A stretch of DNA of 64,000 nucleotides from Linanthus parryae (Eukaryota; Streptophyta; Magnoliopsida; Ericales; Polemoniaceae), in contig JALGPY010000007.1 of the NCBI GenBank assembly GCA_023055425.1, forward strand, positions 21,090,001-21,154,000, written 5' to 3'. This document shows, piece by piece, positions 11,368 to 23,600 of the stretch; position 1 is the stretch's first letter, and the number at the start of each line of letters is the position of its first letter. A program made the position numbers and the translations under genes. The notes below the pieces were generated by a model that had not been told where the DNA came from, did not search any database, and saw only the letters and a program-made list of their open reading frames with translations.

Positions 11368-11575
11368 CCTTGATTTTCTAATGTAATCTCCACTCTGATG
11401 AATGATGGACAACCTCTATGTTTGGCATGAATGACCACTAAGCCACGGTAGATCCCAGAAATTTCAGCATTAGTGATGTGAGTTTCCCTAGTATTTCCAC
11501 TAAAACTGAAGACTCGAGTGCCAGCTTCATCTCTCAAAAGGCCTCCATTATGAGCATTTGTGTGTGAAGCACTGC
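11368..11575 (-). pseudogene. RNase H-like (RVT_3) fragment, copy 1
   Basis: This is the copy 1 equivalent of 12225-12436, with the same minus-strand words (RDE.GT.VFSFSGNTGETHI, AEISGIYRG). RVT_3 RNase H domains end many plant LINE ORF2 proteins. It is a fragment with no complete catalytic set. Confidence 0.45.
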
Positions 11576-12224
11576 AAAAGAATTAGTAGAACTTTTGCAC
11601 ACCCTTGCACTGCACAAGTACGCTTTTGATGCTTGTGACCACAACGAACTTTCTCGTTCTATATATGCCCCTGTCTACCCACAAGAAGATGCCGAGATGG
11701 TGTTATTCAACACTAATATCTCTTCCCTATTACCCTTATCTTTATTATGTTGTTATGTCTCATTGTCGTGCAAAACTAATTGACATGTGGATATGGTAGT
11801 TCCAGGATACATTACCCTAAAATCCCATAAAAACATACATATTTCAAGAATAATCCTAATACTAACTGTACTTTGTCTAGTCTCTGGTATACATCCAAAT
11901 TTCACTGCAATTGACATGTCCAATTTTTTTGGACCAGCTTAAGAAATAAAGGGTCGTAGCCTCAATCAAACTTCCAATTTACTTGTCAATTGCATAAATT
12001 CACACTAGGAGCGAACAGATTCACAAAAGCTCGGGGTAGAGCGAGAGTAAATGTTTGAGCGGAGGCGTACGGGTGTGACCGTAGATTCCTTTTATAACCG
12101 ATTTTGGAGGTAAGAAACCTCGCGGAAGCACCACACGGAAGAAACCCAACGAAGGAGGTTCCACTCTTTTTTTCTTTAAATATGGAGGTTCCACTCAGAT
12201 GAATGATGTAAGTGAAAGTTATTT

Positions 12225-12436
12225 GCCCCCTTTGATTTTCTAAGGTAATCTCCACTCTGATGAATGATGGACAACCTCTATGTTTGGCATGAATGAGCAC
12301 TATGCCACGGTAGATCCCTGAAATTTCAGCATTAATGATGTGAGTTTCCCCAGTATTTCCACTAAAACTGAAGATATGAGTGCCAACTTCATCTCTCAAA
12401 AGGACTCCATTATGAGCATTTGTCTGTGAAGCACTA
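12225..12436 (-). pseudogene. RNase H-like (RVT_3) fragment, copy 2
   Basis: The minus-strand frame reads NAHNGVLLRDEVGTHIFSFS, then NTGETHIINAEISGIYRGIV and LIHAKHRG. The pattern of an RDE segment, a beta strand, then AE(I/L) before a helix is that of the RVT_3 RNase H fold. The N-terminal catalytic Asp and the later Asp are absent. The frame stays open to 11986, but the downstream part is unrecognised. Confidence 0.5.
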
Positions 12437-12437
12437 T

Positions 12438-12829
12438 GAAAAATTAGAATTCCTATGTAGATGGCATAATTTCTCCCTTACCTGACTTCCATTTTTTCTG
12501 TAATAGCTCTTATTTTTTTTTCCTCCGGAAGCAGATTTTCCCTTATTAACTATTTGCCTTGAGATTTCTTCACACACTTATGACAAAGTCTCATAGATCT
12601 TCTTCACATTCTTCGGCTCTAGCCATCATGTTGTTTATTATATTTTTTTAATGGAATAATCTTGACTTTGTGCTAAAGCTAGGGTAGAATCCTAACCCTC
12701 TAACAGTGTTTTCTTCCAGCAGTCTCCTCTGATAGGCTGTTCTATTCTGTCACTATGCCTCTTTTAGATCCGATAAACAGTGAACCCTTTTGAGCACATG
12801 GCATTATTCTTGCAACTACATATCCAAAT
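12438..12829. other. No gene seen
   Basis: AT-rich; possibly the 5' region of the decayed LINE that follows. Nothing else recognised. Confidence 0.25.
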
Positions 12830-13512
12830 ATGGAAGAACGAGAGAGATCCCAAAACCCAACTCTAGAACTTGAAGATGGTGATAAGATAATAGCAAAAAT
12901 GGAAGAAGAAAACAATGGTAGGCAAACTATAACATCGCAGACCGTGGAATCCGAAACAAATTCTAAACATAGCTCGAGAAATCTGTGAATATATGATGGA
13001 TTCAAGGTGGAAAGCTATGGAGAAACAAGTTCATTTCTTACTTTCATGACCAGAAGGGTTGCCAGAGAATAAAAACCCAAAAACATGGACTTTCCATAAT
13101 CACATCATGGTGTTTAAGGAGTGGGTTAAGGGGGTAAGTCTTTCTCCAATCAATTAAGATGTGTCCATTATGGGTCTAAATTAATGGTCCGGTGCTCGAA
13201 AAAATTCCAACTTCAAATGCAAAAAGTCAGAGCGGTGATCGGTGAAGTGGAGAAAGATGAAGCTAAAGATTTTGTTATTTAGCCATACTTGAAAGTTCGG
13301 GTTATGTTGAATACCAAAAAGCCTGTTGCTCGGAGCTTCGACCTCAAAAGACACGTCGACGGGCCGGTGTGGATAGATTTTGGCTATGAACGATTGAGGG
13401 ATTTATACAACAGATTCAGACGATTGGATCATGACAATCAGTACTACACATTCGTGACGATGCAACAAGATAGGCAATCAAAATGTGGTCCAATTCTCAA
13501 GGCAAAATCTTA
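12830..13512 (+). pseudogene. Decayed LINE ORF1 (DUF4283 with ruined zinc knuckle)
   Basis: It starts at ATG 12830 (MEERERSQNPTLELEDGDKI), an acidic N-terminus typical of plant LINE ORF1. After frame breaks the segment 13289-13512 reads KVRVMLNTKKPVARSF, GPVWIDFGYERLRDL, then YNRFRRLDHDN. The last part aligns with the knuckle CYxCGRLxH, but the cysteines are replaced, so zinc binding is lost. The endonuclease fragment at 16210-16870 may belong to the same insertion. Confidence 0.6.
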
Positions 13513-14379
13513 ACTGAAATATCGAGTAGAACGGGAAAGATTTGAATACTTAAATGCAGAAACCACGACAGAATATTAATTACAGATTAGGCGAGAGGTG
13601 GCGCGTTGGCTAGTTAAAACGATCCCGGAGCAGGAGGTGAACGAGAGGCGCATGTGATATGGAGCTGAAGAATTAGGGCGACAACGTATACTCTTGTCAA
13701 ATTTACAGGACGACGCAAAGGAGGGGACAAGAGGACGAGAGGATCATGACAAAAAAGGACCGTAACGTGGAGGACAAAAATGTTTGAATTGCTACAAAGC
13801 TAGAACAATAGAGAGTGGAGCGCGTAAAAGATGATGGGGGGGGGGGGCGAAGAATATGTACCGTAAACGCACCTGCGAGAAATGGTGCAAAGAATAAATT
13901 TGATATAAGAAGGGAAAATTAGAGTTTTGGTTCCATTTACTACCCCTACAATTTGTGTCTCCAGCCTACTATAATTGTGCCACCGTGAAGCCCAAGTAAA
14001 AGAAAGCCTGCCATAAGAGTTACAATCCTACACATGAGGCCTTGAAGACATGGATAATAAGATGAGGGAGTAACGAAGGCCCAACCCGTTCTTGGGTCGG
14101 TAACCTAAATGTAATTAGAAATCCAATGACTGATATTCGTCTCTCTCAAGTTTTTAAGAATCGGGCAACCCTAAAGAGAATTGTAGAAAAATATGAGAAT
14201 CAACAAGAACCTAAATGACTTTATAACTGCAGTGAGCAAGACCAAGTGAGAAATGCTTCAAATATGACGGATAAAATAACGACGAAAAAACGCCATATGA
14301 TCAGATGATCTGTAATTACCAGAAAACACAAGTTGTGCAAAGTTCAAGTAACACGACTGAAAGCTCAGGTTGTTCAAGA
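13513..14379. other. No gene seen; 12-bp poly(G) run
   Basis: Contains G12 at 13836-13847. No coding region or transposon ends recognised. Confidence 0.3.
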
Positions 14380-15643
14380 CTTGAAATAGCTTGGCTATTT
14401 CAAGGCCTTGAAACAGCTTTCAAAGCCTTGAATCAGCTTCAGAGGCTTGAAACAGCTTTCAAAGCCTTCAAGGCCTTCAAACTGGATTCAAAGCCCTGAA
14501 ACTGTTAAACCTGAAAGCATATTCTCAGGGGGAGTTTTTATGCTAACTCTCGATTTGATTTACTTGCTCTCCTTCATATGTTTGAGTATCTGTTATTAGA
14601 TGATGAAAGACAAATTGCTGAACATGTTTTGAATTTTACTATTCAACTGTTTGACCATGATGATGCAGGAAATATTGTTTATAAGTTTTGCAGGATTGTT
14701 TCCTAAACTGGATTGCTGCAGATTTGGAAACTTTGTATACTTTGACCATGTGATCAATCAGACGTGTTTTACAGCTTCTCATGATGGTTAAATGAAGGGT
14801 TACAACAATGTCTCTAAAGATTATGATCATTCAACCGTTGGAGAAGATCTCAAAGAAGTCAAACTCTGTTGCCTACAAAATAGGAAGGTTGTTGCTGAAA
14901 ATCTGGAGAGATTTGCAGAGCTGTTTGAAGTATTTAAAGAGCTCAAATTCGAAGCAACAACAACACAATTCTCAACGAGCAAATATAGAGAAAGCATTCT
15001 GGATTGACAAGCATAAAAGAAGTTCTTCATCTCTTCCAATCCATTCACAGAAGTTCACTGCATTTCACTGCAGTTTTCTACTCTTAAGTGATCTTCTGTA
15101 TAGAGCTATATTGGTAGATCATTTCTGTATTATTTCTACATTCATTCTCAATGATTGTTCAAAGTGAACAATAGAGAATTAGTAGTTAATCAGTTAGCTA
15201 GAGCAGGTACTAGACAAGTTAGGGAAAACCACAAGCTGTAACAGAGTAAGGGAACTCTTTGTGCTTGAGTTCTAGGGCTTAACTTTTGACTAATAAGAGT
15301 TGAGTTGAAAATCCTGCATGGATCTAATACCCGAGGTAGAGACGTAGGTCCAAGTGGACTGAACTCTATAAATCACTTGTCTTGTGCATTTTCAGTTCAT
15401 TTACTTTCAAAGATTTTTCAGCATACAAAAACTGTTTATTTTCAAGGGTTTGAACTTGTTTTCAAGGCCTTGAAAAAGGCATAGTTGTTCTAAATTCTCT
15501 ACATCTTTTCAAAGGCTTGAACCTGTGTTCAAGGCCTTGAAATTCATTGTCTGCACAAGTTTTTCTACTTGTTAGCAAGTTCTGCAAAAAGTTGGCATAC
15601 TCTATTCAACCCCCCCTTCTAGAGTATCTTAGTTGCTTATACA
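14380..15643 (+). mobile_element. SIRE-like Ty1/copia 3' end and LTR
   Basis: TCTCAGGGGGAG at 14523-14534 matches the polypurine-like end of SIRE/Maximus copia internal regions. The LTR probably starts at TG 14541 and ends near CA 15642-15643, shortly after TATTCAACCCCCCCTTCTAG (15603-15622), a phrase typical of SIRE/Angela LTR ends. CAAGGCCTTGAA palindromes and close variants recur on both sides (14400-14510 and 15440-15545). No TGGTATCAGAGC-type primer site follows, so this is a remnant or solo LTR. Confidence 0.45.
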
Positions 15644-15755
15644 ACTGCTTACTCACACTTTCAAAGACCGTTAAGATCTTCTACACAAAAAGCACTGAGA
15701 AGAAGGTGAGCATGCATAAACAATTAATTGGTAGTGATATTATGTACGTTGGACA

Positions 15756-15863
<108 letters not shown>

Positions 15864-16209
15864 TTGAAATGCGATTGGAGTACAAAAAGTACAACTTGAC
15901 GAAAAATGTGGTGGTGGCTGAACTTGAACATCCAAACGATAGATGTTAGTCATTGCTTGTCGACCTCTGGCACTCTAGCAACTGAGTGGGTTTGCAACAC
16001 CCATCGACCTAGTGTGTTTTTTTTTAATAGGAAAATAAAACAATGAGAAATTAGTATGAAGTTAATAAGGAAGAGTTTCATATTGCCAAATTCTTGCTTG
16101 GTAGATCCACATGGGGCTAGATGGAGGCCTTGCACTATGGTGAATAATGAGGTCCAACAAGATGTTATATTCACAACAAACAAATAATAGCTTATGTGAT
16201 AACAAATGG

Positions 16210-16870
16210 TAATGCTGAAAAGAGTATTAGATTTTTGTACATGGTGGCCCTAGATACATAGAAGTGATAAGACTACGAAAGAGATAAATTTGGTGGTCTA
16301 AAGTTGGAATCTTCCATGTATTATGTTTGGAGATTTTAATGAGATGCTGAGATATGAAGAAAAACAAGGAGGGAGAGTTGATGTAATTGGATGAAAAATC
16401 ACTTCGTTTGTTAAAACAACATCAGTTTGGGGATTTATGGAACATGAGGCTAGGGTTTTGAATTACACTTAGTCCAACAACAGACACAAAAAGGGAATAA
16501 AAGAGAAAATATTGGTAGAGTTTTGGCCACTACATATTGGATAATGAAGAACCCTTTAGCAAAAGTTTTATCGGACATGATAGTGGGATCCCATGACGGT
16601 CCTCTGATTATAAATACATGTCCAGTTACAACTAAGAAAGGCTGCAACTTTAAAGTGATTTCAAGATTGTTCAACCATAGAGAAATGCAAAGATGTTGTG
16701 GCTAAGAGAATGATTAGCAATGTGAATGGATCATCAATGTTCAAGCTTCAAAACAAGCTTATGAGTGCAAAGGGATAGTTAAAAAGTGGAGCAGGGTAGA
16801 CTTTTGGCAAATTTAAATTCAAGTTGACCTGACTAAAGAAAGGGTTCTTCAAGATCCAGTTGAAGCACTC
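16210..16870 (+). pseudogene. LINE endonuclease domain fragment
   Basis: Around 16300-16385 the plus strand reads CIMFGDFNEMLRYEEKQGG, the GDFNE motif of L1-type endonucleases, then decays through many stops and shifts. Later pieces (KKGCNFK, KKWSR) fit the linker between endonuclease and reverse transcriptase. No reverse transcriptase follows. It may continue the ORF1 remnant at 12830-13512. Confidence 0.5.
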
Positions 16871-17577
16871 AAGCCCATCACTCGTAAGGTGCCAATTATG
16901 GATTGAATCGCCAATGACTTCGATTCAATAGAAAATTCATAATAAATAGAACTACATAAAAGAAATAGAGAATGAGGCTTGAGAATTATTGAGATCAAAC
17001 ATAGATGTTTGATTACACCTAATTGTGGGCTAGGCTGGGCTTGATTGGGTTGGGGCGAATCCATAATTTTAGGGATGAAAGGGGACACAGAGAGTCGAAG
17101 AATCACCGACGAAAATGTCAGAGAAGAGCAGATCAAGCACCATGGATTACATGGTTGTCGGAGAGACGAGTGGTCGGGCATCTGTGCATGAGATTACTTT
17201 TTTTTACTAATTTGTTTTTTTTTTTTTTACTTCTTCGACCTGACCCATTTGAAGCCATTAGATGTTAACTGTACAAATACTGTACCGATCAAAACCGATC
17301 AGAGGGTATGTAGTTTTCAGTAGATAAATAAAGGAAAATTACTTGGGAGTATCTTGCACAAATTCGTAACTACAGGGGAGTAAAATGTTATTTCTATGAA
17401 TGAAGTCCCATGTTTTCGGAAAAAGGAAACCCAGTGCGTATGTTGAAAATTTTCGGATTGCCTCAACAGTCCGCCAACCAACTCCCCAAAAAAGCACAAT
17501 CTAATCTCTCGAAATTGACTATATCGGAACCGTGGATTAATTCCCATCGACGACTCACTGTTCTTTAGAACCCTTCA
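16871..17577. other. Distal upstream region of H4 copy 1
   Basis: No gene seen. The last about 100 bp before the octamer resemble the upstream flanks of H4 copies 2 and 3 (AAAGCACAATC phrase near 17490). Confidence 0.35.
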
Positions 17578-17662
17578 CGCGGATCGCCACTTTCGTCCGT
17601 CCATTTTCATTCCTATCCAACGGCATATATCGTTCCTCCCCAAACTATTCAGATCTATAAAA
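17578..17662 (+). promoter_or_regulatory. H4 copy 1 core promoter (octamer, nonamer, TATA)
   Basis: Octamer CGCGGATC at 17578-17585, nonamer TATCCAACG at 17614-17622, and TATAAAA at 17656-17662, 93 bp before the ATG. The CGCGGATC octamer and the nonamer are established plant histone motifs linked to meristem and S-phase expression. The same arrangement is found in all three copies. Confidence 0.85.
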
Positions 17663-17733
17663 CCCATCTCTCCCTTCGAATCGCAGCACCATCTCTGATT
17701 TCATCATCTTCTTCCCCAAATTCGAAACCCTAG

Positions 17734-18066
<333 letters not shown>

Positions 18067-19671
18067 GCAATCGGTCATTAGCTTGATATATGGTAGTTCT
18101 GTTCTGGTTCTATTTTAGATTCTCAAGAGTTTCTTGTGTGGATGTAAATGGTGGCCTCAGGGCTCGTTTCATGTTTCGTGAAATGTAGTAGTTGTTAGCG
18201 ATGTACTCTAATCTACTATCTTCTTCAATGACAAATCTGGGTTATGTTTTAGTTCCGATTCACATCTCCTGCTATGAATTTGACACTAGTTCTTGCACAT
18301 GTCTGTCAATTGTAGCTCAATGTTACTGAAATTTGGCATTCAAATTCTTCTCTGCTCAAGTCTCTTGTTACTCAAGAGATTACTCAGTTTATTTGAGTGG
18401 GTATGACTTGATATTGGGTAACACTAATGAATCGGACTCAGTTTATTTGAGTGGGTATTACTTGATATTGGGTAACACTAATGAATCGGATTGTGTGACT
18501 GCTAGTACTTTGTGGTATGCAGTAGTCAGCATATACAAAGATCATTTGTCCATAATTGAGGAACATTGCCAAGATCAGTTGTTACACTTTAGTCAGCACT
18601 AAAGATTAATGCTGAGGCCTGAGGGTGAATGTAAGCCATGTCTAGATTTCATTCTAGTATGTTCTCTGGAAATATTTAGGAGATTCTAATAGGCAAACAC
18701 AATTAGGAGCTGAATTTGTGTCTAGTTGAGATAGAAAAGGCTGTTGCTCTTCGCAATCAAGTATTTCCATGAAGAATATGATTTGTTTTGTATGGTTTGG
18801 TTAGGTTGTTCTTTGCTTTACAACCCATTCTCGACAACATTTCTGTTTCTGCATCTGTTCTTTAGTCGAGATTGGATTGGGAATGTTGGCGAGATAATGC
18901 AGAAATAGAATGGAACACTGGCAAATGTGGTCGAATTGACTTCATTGTTGAACGACATTGATTTGGTTTCAAGACTTCATCGAACAGCGATCACAAACTG
19001 CATCTGCGGATAATCATCTTGCAAAAATTCAGACAACTGCATCCTTTTTAACACTGTTTGAAGCTACATCTGGACTGAATACAACTCTTTAGGACTGCTT
19101 CCGATTTTGGGCATTGGGCAAATAAATGGAGCTTCGTTTCCTCTCTCATGGACACTCCTGTTAGGGTTTGAAATCTCGAGAAACCCAGAAATGAATCCAT
19201 AGAACACAACTGCTAACCCTAACCAAGATTCACACATAAATCTGTGATCAAGTGAATTGTTTTGTGAGTTATGTAATGGTTAGTGAATTGTTTTGTGAGT
19301 TATGTAACGAGAACCATCAGAGAAAGAGAAACAGGAGAGAGTGAGGAAGAAGCCAGAGAGAATTGAGGGAATAGAAGCGGACCAATAGGTCATCTAACCT
19401 CACCCCAATTCGAAATTGGACTCGGAGGAAAAATACAAACAACTTTTTCTCTCTCACAAATGGAGGTTAGATGTTTAATTTTGAGTTGGGGGCAAAGTTA
19501 GAAAACAAAGAGCTAACTTTTTCTCTCTCACAAATGGGCAAGGTTTTAGTCGACCCAAAATATTTGTTATTCCAACAGCCCTTGGACTAGGCCTTCCTGG
19601 TTTAGGATGGGAATTACTGCAGCCCTTGGAAATACCAGATCTTGGATGGCTTACCTGATGTATCAGTTGGA
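18067..19671. other. H4 copy 1 3' flank with short tandem duplications
   Basis: Starts with the H4 3' UTR. Contains a 54-bp unit repeated twice (18383-18436, 18437-18490) and a 31-bp unit repeated twice (from 19251 and 19282). No other gene recognised. The region is partly paralogous to the 3' flank of H4 copy 2. Confidence 0.5.
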
Positions 19672-19688
19672 GAATATGAGCTGCTACA
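19672..19688. repeat. Target site duplication of the LINE, left copy
   Basis: GAATATGAGCTGCTACA (17 bp), preceded by AG. It is repeated perfectly at 24599-24615 after the element's A-tail. Confidence 0.93.
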
Positions 19689-19915
19689 ACTGAAGAAGCA
19701 AATGTCGAAAGGTTTGGTAAGCTAGAGAGAGAGAAAAAGTTTTTTCTTTCTCTTCTAGAAAAAAGTCCCTGGTTGCTAGGGTTTTAGTACGGCGCCTCTT
19801 TGCCGGGTTTGTTTCTCCCTTACTACCAAGATTTTTTCACCACCAAGTAGAGAGTGTTTGGTTTTTTTCCTACAATATCGTACGATTAATTTCTCCGACT
19901 CACAAATATAGAACT

Positions 19916-20695
19916 ATGGAAGAACAGAGAGTAGTAAAAATGCTAAATCCACCGGCGACTGCGAATTCATCTGAGCAACCGCTAGTGATTGAGCTAGTAG
20001 ATCTCGAGAATGAACTGGGAGACTTGAGGAATCGAGCTCTTTTTGCAAAAATAGTCTCAAAAAGAAGCACAAGGGTTCAATCGGTGAAGGCTCTGTTCAA
20101 GAACATATGGAAACTGAAAGGGTCCTTTGAAATCTCAAGCAGAGGAGAGAACGTCTTTGTATTTGTTTTTGAAGACGGAGAGGATTGTAAGAGGGTATGG
20201 GAAGGTGCCCCATGGACCGTCATGAATCAACTGTTAATTTTTAGAAAGTTTGAAGAAGAAAAAGATCCAACCACGCTAAGCTACAACAGATCCCCTTTCT
20301 GGCTGAATGTGAAAGGACTGCCGATGGAAAAAATGACGAGGGACAACGCCGAGAAGATTGGAGAGATGTTTGGTGAAATCATCGACATAGATGGAGGTAA
20401 ACCAGGTACGTTTCTGATTAGCCCTCATATGCGTATCAGGGTTCTGATTGATATTGAGAAACCATTACCACAAGGTTTTATGATGAGAAAGAAGGATGGG
20501 GGGGCTTGCTGGATTGCCTTTGCATTTGAGAAATTAGGAGATTATTGCTACAGATGTGGGAGGATCGGACATGAGAAGGTTGAATGTAAATGGGTGAATC
20601 AGGTACAAGGATTGAACTCAGGGTATGGGCCAAGTTTGAAGGCGGAAGTGGGGGACTCTTATATTGCTGGAATGATTCAGTTGATTGTGAGGTAG
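19916..20695 (+). CDS. LINE ORF1 (DUF4283 and zinc knuckle), truncated
   Basis: 259 residues. Residues about 30-185 form the DUF4283-like domain (ALFAKIVSKRSTRVQSVKAL, SPFWLNVKGLP, IGEMFGEIIDID). The zinc knuckle CYRCGRIGHEKVEC (CX2CX4HX4C) is at about residues 210-223, followed by YGPSLKAE, the usual short motif after the knuckle. The last 15 residues (VGDSYIAGMIQLIVR) are an out-of-frame reading of endonuclease sequence, which marks the deletion. Its role would be LINE RNA binding. It overlaps the start of ORF2 by 106 bp. Confidence 0.85.
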   Translation: MEEQRVVKMLNPPATANSSEQPLVIELVDLENELGDLRNRALFAKIVSKRSTRVQSVKALFKNIWKLKGSFEISSRGENVFVFVFEDGEDCKRVWEGAPWTVMNQLLIFRKFEEEKDPTTLSYNRSPFWLNVKGLPMEKMTRDNAEKIGEMFGEIIDIDGGKPGTFLISPHMRIRVLIDIEKPLPQGFMMRKKDGGACWIAFAFEKLGDYCYRCGRIGHEKVECKWVNQVQGLNSGYGPSLKAEVGDSYIAGMIQLIVR

Positions 20696-23600
20696 TGCTG
20701 AAACACAAAAACCTTATTTCAGTACTGATGTATGGGAAAGATGATGAAGAGAATTGGCTCCTAAATGCAGTGTATGCTCCCTGTGTTAAAAAAGAGAGAG
20801 ATCAGTTATGGGATGAGCTGATTTACATACAGGACTCTAGTAATCTACCTTGTATTTTTATTGGGGACTTTAATGAAGTAGTGCACCAAAGTGACAAGAA
20901 GGGTGGGAGAACAGTTTCACAATCTTCTCAGGGAGGTTTGGCAAAGGCAATTCATAATGGAGGATGGATAGATACAGGGTTTATAGGCACAAAATACACT
21001 TGGTCAAATGGATGGCAAAGAGGAAGAACAATAAAACAGAGACTAGATAGATGTTTCTGTAATGACCGATGGAGGTTGCTGTTTCCAAAAGCCTCAATTA
21101 CTCATTTAGCTTCTTGTTATTCTGATCACCATATGCTGATATTGAACCAGAAACCTATCCAAAACAATGGCAAGAGACCTTTCAGGTTTGAGGCCATGTG
21201 GACAAGGGACAAAAGGTGTAGAACTGTGGTGGGGAATGCTTGGCTAGCCAAACAAGGTGGGACTCCTGGTGCTCACTGGAATTGGAAAATGAAAAATACA
21301 AAAACAGTGTTAAAAAGATGGAATAAAGAGGAGTTTGGGAATTTGCAAAGCAACATTGATAAGATTAATCAAGAGCTAAATGAGCTTATGGAGAAGAATT
21401 GCCTGGATACAGCTGAAGAGGAAAGAAAGCTGAAAAGAATACTTGTTGAATTGCATAACAGACAGGAGCTTTGCTGGAGACAAAAGTCAAGAATATGTTG
21501 GATAAAAGAGGGGGATGCAAACACTAGATTCTTCCACCTTGCAGCAGCAATAAGGGGACAAAGGAACTTTATTTCAAGAATACAAAAAGAAGATGGAACC
21601 CTAGCTGAAAATAGCAAAGAAATTGGTTCTGAATTCTGCAACTTCTTCACAAAGCTTTTCACTTCAGCTTCACCTCCTGAGAACAAGTGGTTGGAAGAGC
21701 TATACCCCCAAAAGATCAAAGAAGATGATGCTGTTACAATGTGCCAAATACCAACCAAAGAAGAAATCAGAACCACTCTTTTCCAAATGGGGAGCTTCAA
21801 GGCACCTGGACCAGATGGGATGCCAGTTTTGTTCTATAAACACTATTGGGACATTGTTGGGGATGACTTCTGTGGAGTAGTGCAGGAATTCTTCACAACT
21901 GGTAAGTTGAAGAAAGGTATCAACTCAACATTTCTAGCCCTCATCCCCAAAACAAAGGACCCCAAGAAGGTACAACACTATAGACCAATTAGTCTTTGCA
22001 ATACAGTGTATAAAGTGATTGCAAAAATTGTGGCAAACAAGATTAAAATGGTCATTGGAGAGTTCATCAACCCCAAGCAAGCTGCATTTGTAGCTGGGAG
22101 GACTATTCATGAAAACTTGATTTTATTGCATGAAGTTATTGATACAATGAAGAAGAAAAGGGGGAAAGGTGGACTTATGACTATAAAAATTGATATGGAA
22201 AAGGCATATGACAAGATGGAGTTTAGTTTTCTCTTGAATGTGATGAAGTGGATGGGTTTCCCTAATAAGATGGTGGATTGGGTTGAAGAATGCATCACTA
22301 CTGTCAAGATGTCTATTTTAATCAATGGTTCTCCTCAAGGCTTCTTTAGTAATTATTGTGGTTTAAGACAAGGTGATCCACTATCACCAATACTGTTTAT
22401 CATGTGTGCTGAGGTGCTTTCAAGAATTCTACAGTTTGCAGAAAAGGAAGGGATGATAAATGGTATAAAACTAGCAAAAGATTGTAAAGCCATTGATCAT
22501 TTGTTATTTGCAGATGATTTGGTGCTCATGGGGAGGGCTACAGAAAAGGAAGCTGAGAATCTCAATTTATGTCTACAACTTTATGAGGAAAGCTCAGGGC
22601 AAAGAGTGAATAAAGAAAAGTCATCTGTCTTCTTTAGCTCTAACACAAGGAAGGAGACAAAGAAGGCTATAAGAGACACTCTGCAACTCAAAAAAGGAAG
22701 CAAAAAAGCTGTTTATTTGGGGCTACCTATGTTTCTGACAAAGTCAAAGAAGGAAGACTTCAAGCCAATTCTGGAAAAGTTCAATGTTAAGCTCACAGGT
22801 TGGCAATCAAAACTTCTTCCTTATGCTGGTAGGCTGATCATGATAAATAGTGTCTTAAGTGCTATCCCATCTCATTATATGGCCATGTTCCTACTCCCAA
22901 AAAATCTAACAAACAAAATTGAGTCTTTAAAGGCAAACTTTTGGTGGGGAAGTACTGAAGAGCACAGGAAAAGGCATCTAAAAAGATGGGATATGTTGTG
23001 TATGCCAAAGGAGTCTGGTGGTCTTGGAATTAGGAAAACAGAGTTACAAAATATTGCCTTATTGGGAAAGCTTGCATGGAATCTCTGGACTCAAAAGGAC
23101 TGCTTATGGGTGGAAGCTCTGTTAGCAAAATATTGCAACAGAATTGAGTTCCAGAGAATTGATAAAAAGAACACAGATTCTTATTTCTGGAAAGGAATGC
23201 TACATGTTAGAGATTTAATTGGTCAAAATGCCTACAAAGTAATTGGAGATGGTAAAAGTGTGGACATCTGGCAAGATGCTTGGGTTCCTAGTCTTGAGAA
23301 TGCCAAACCTCAGCCTCCAGATGATTTGACAAATGCTCCTAAGAGAGTTCATGAATTGGTGAATGAAGAAGATAGGAGCTGGAATGTGCAAAAACTCCAA
23401 CAATGGATGACTCAGTATGAGTGTGAAGAAATACAAAAGATTCACTTACCTCTAAGAAGTGTTCAAGACAAATGGAACTGGGATTTAGACAAAAGTGGAG
23501 AGGTTACTACAAGAAGCTTCTATAAATGGCAAATGAATAGAAACCTGATAAGGGATGATGGGACCTTTAATTGGAAGAAGCTGTGGAAGTCAAAAATTCA

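Larger units (their letters stand above)
10725..12437. repeat. Tandem duplication of an 855-bp unit
   Basis: Copy 1 (10725-11579) and copy 2 (11580 to about 12437) are in direct orientation and match nearly base for base, with scattered substitutions and small indels. The offset is 855 bp, measured from the shared phrase GAATTAGTAGAACTTTTGCA. The unit includes an RNase H-like remnant on the minus strand. Confidence 0.85.

Noticed and set aside
10674..11783. Repeated plus-strand peptide (LHKYAFDACDHNELS) in both tandem copies
   Set aside because: Conserved only because the DNA duplication is recent; short, no start context, and the opposite strand has the better RNase H match.
13836..13847. 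Poly(G) run as a G-quadruplex or recombination site
   Set aside because: A single homopolymer with no neighbouring G runs; may even be a sequencing length error.
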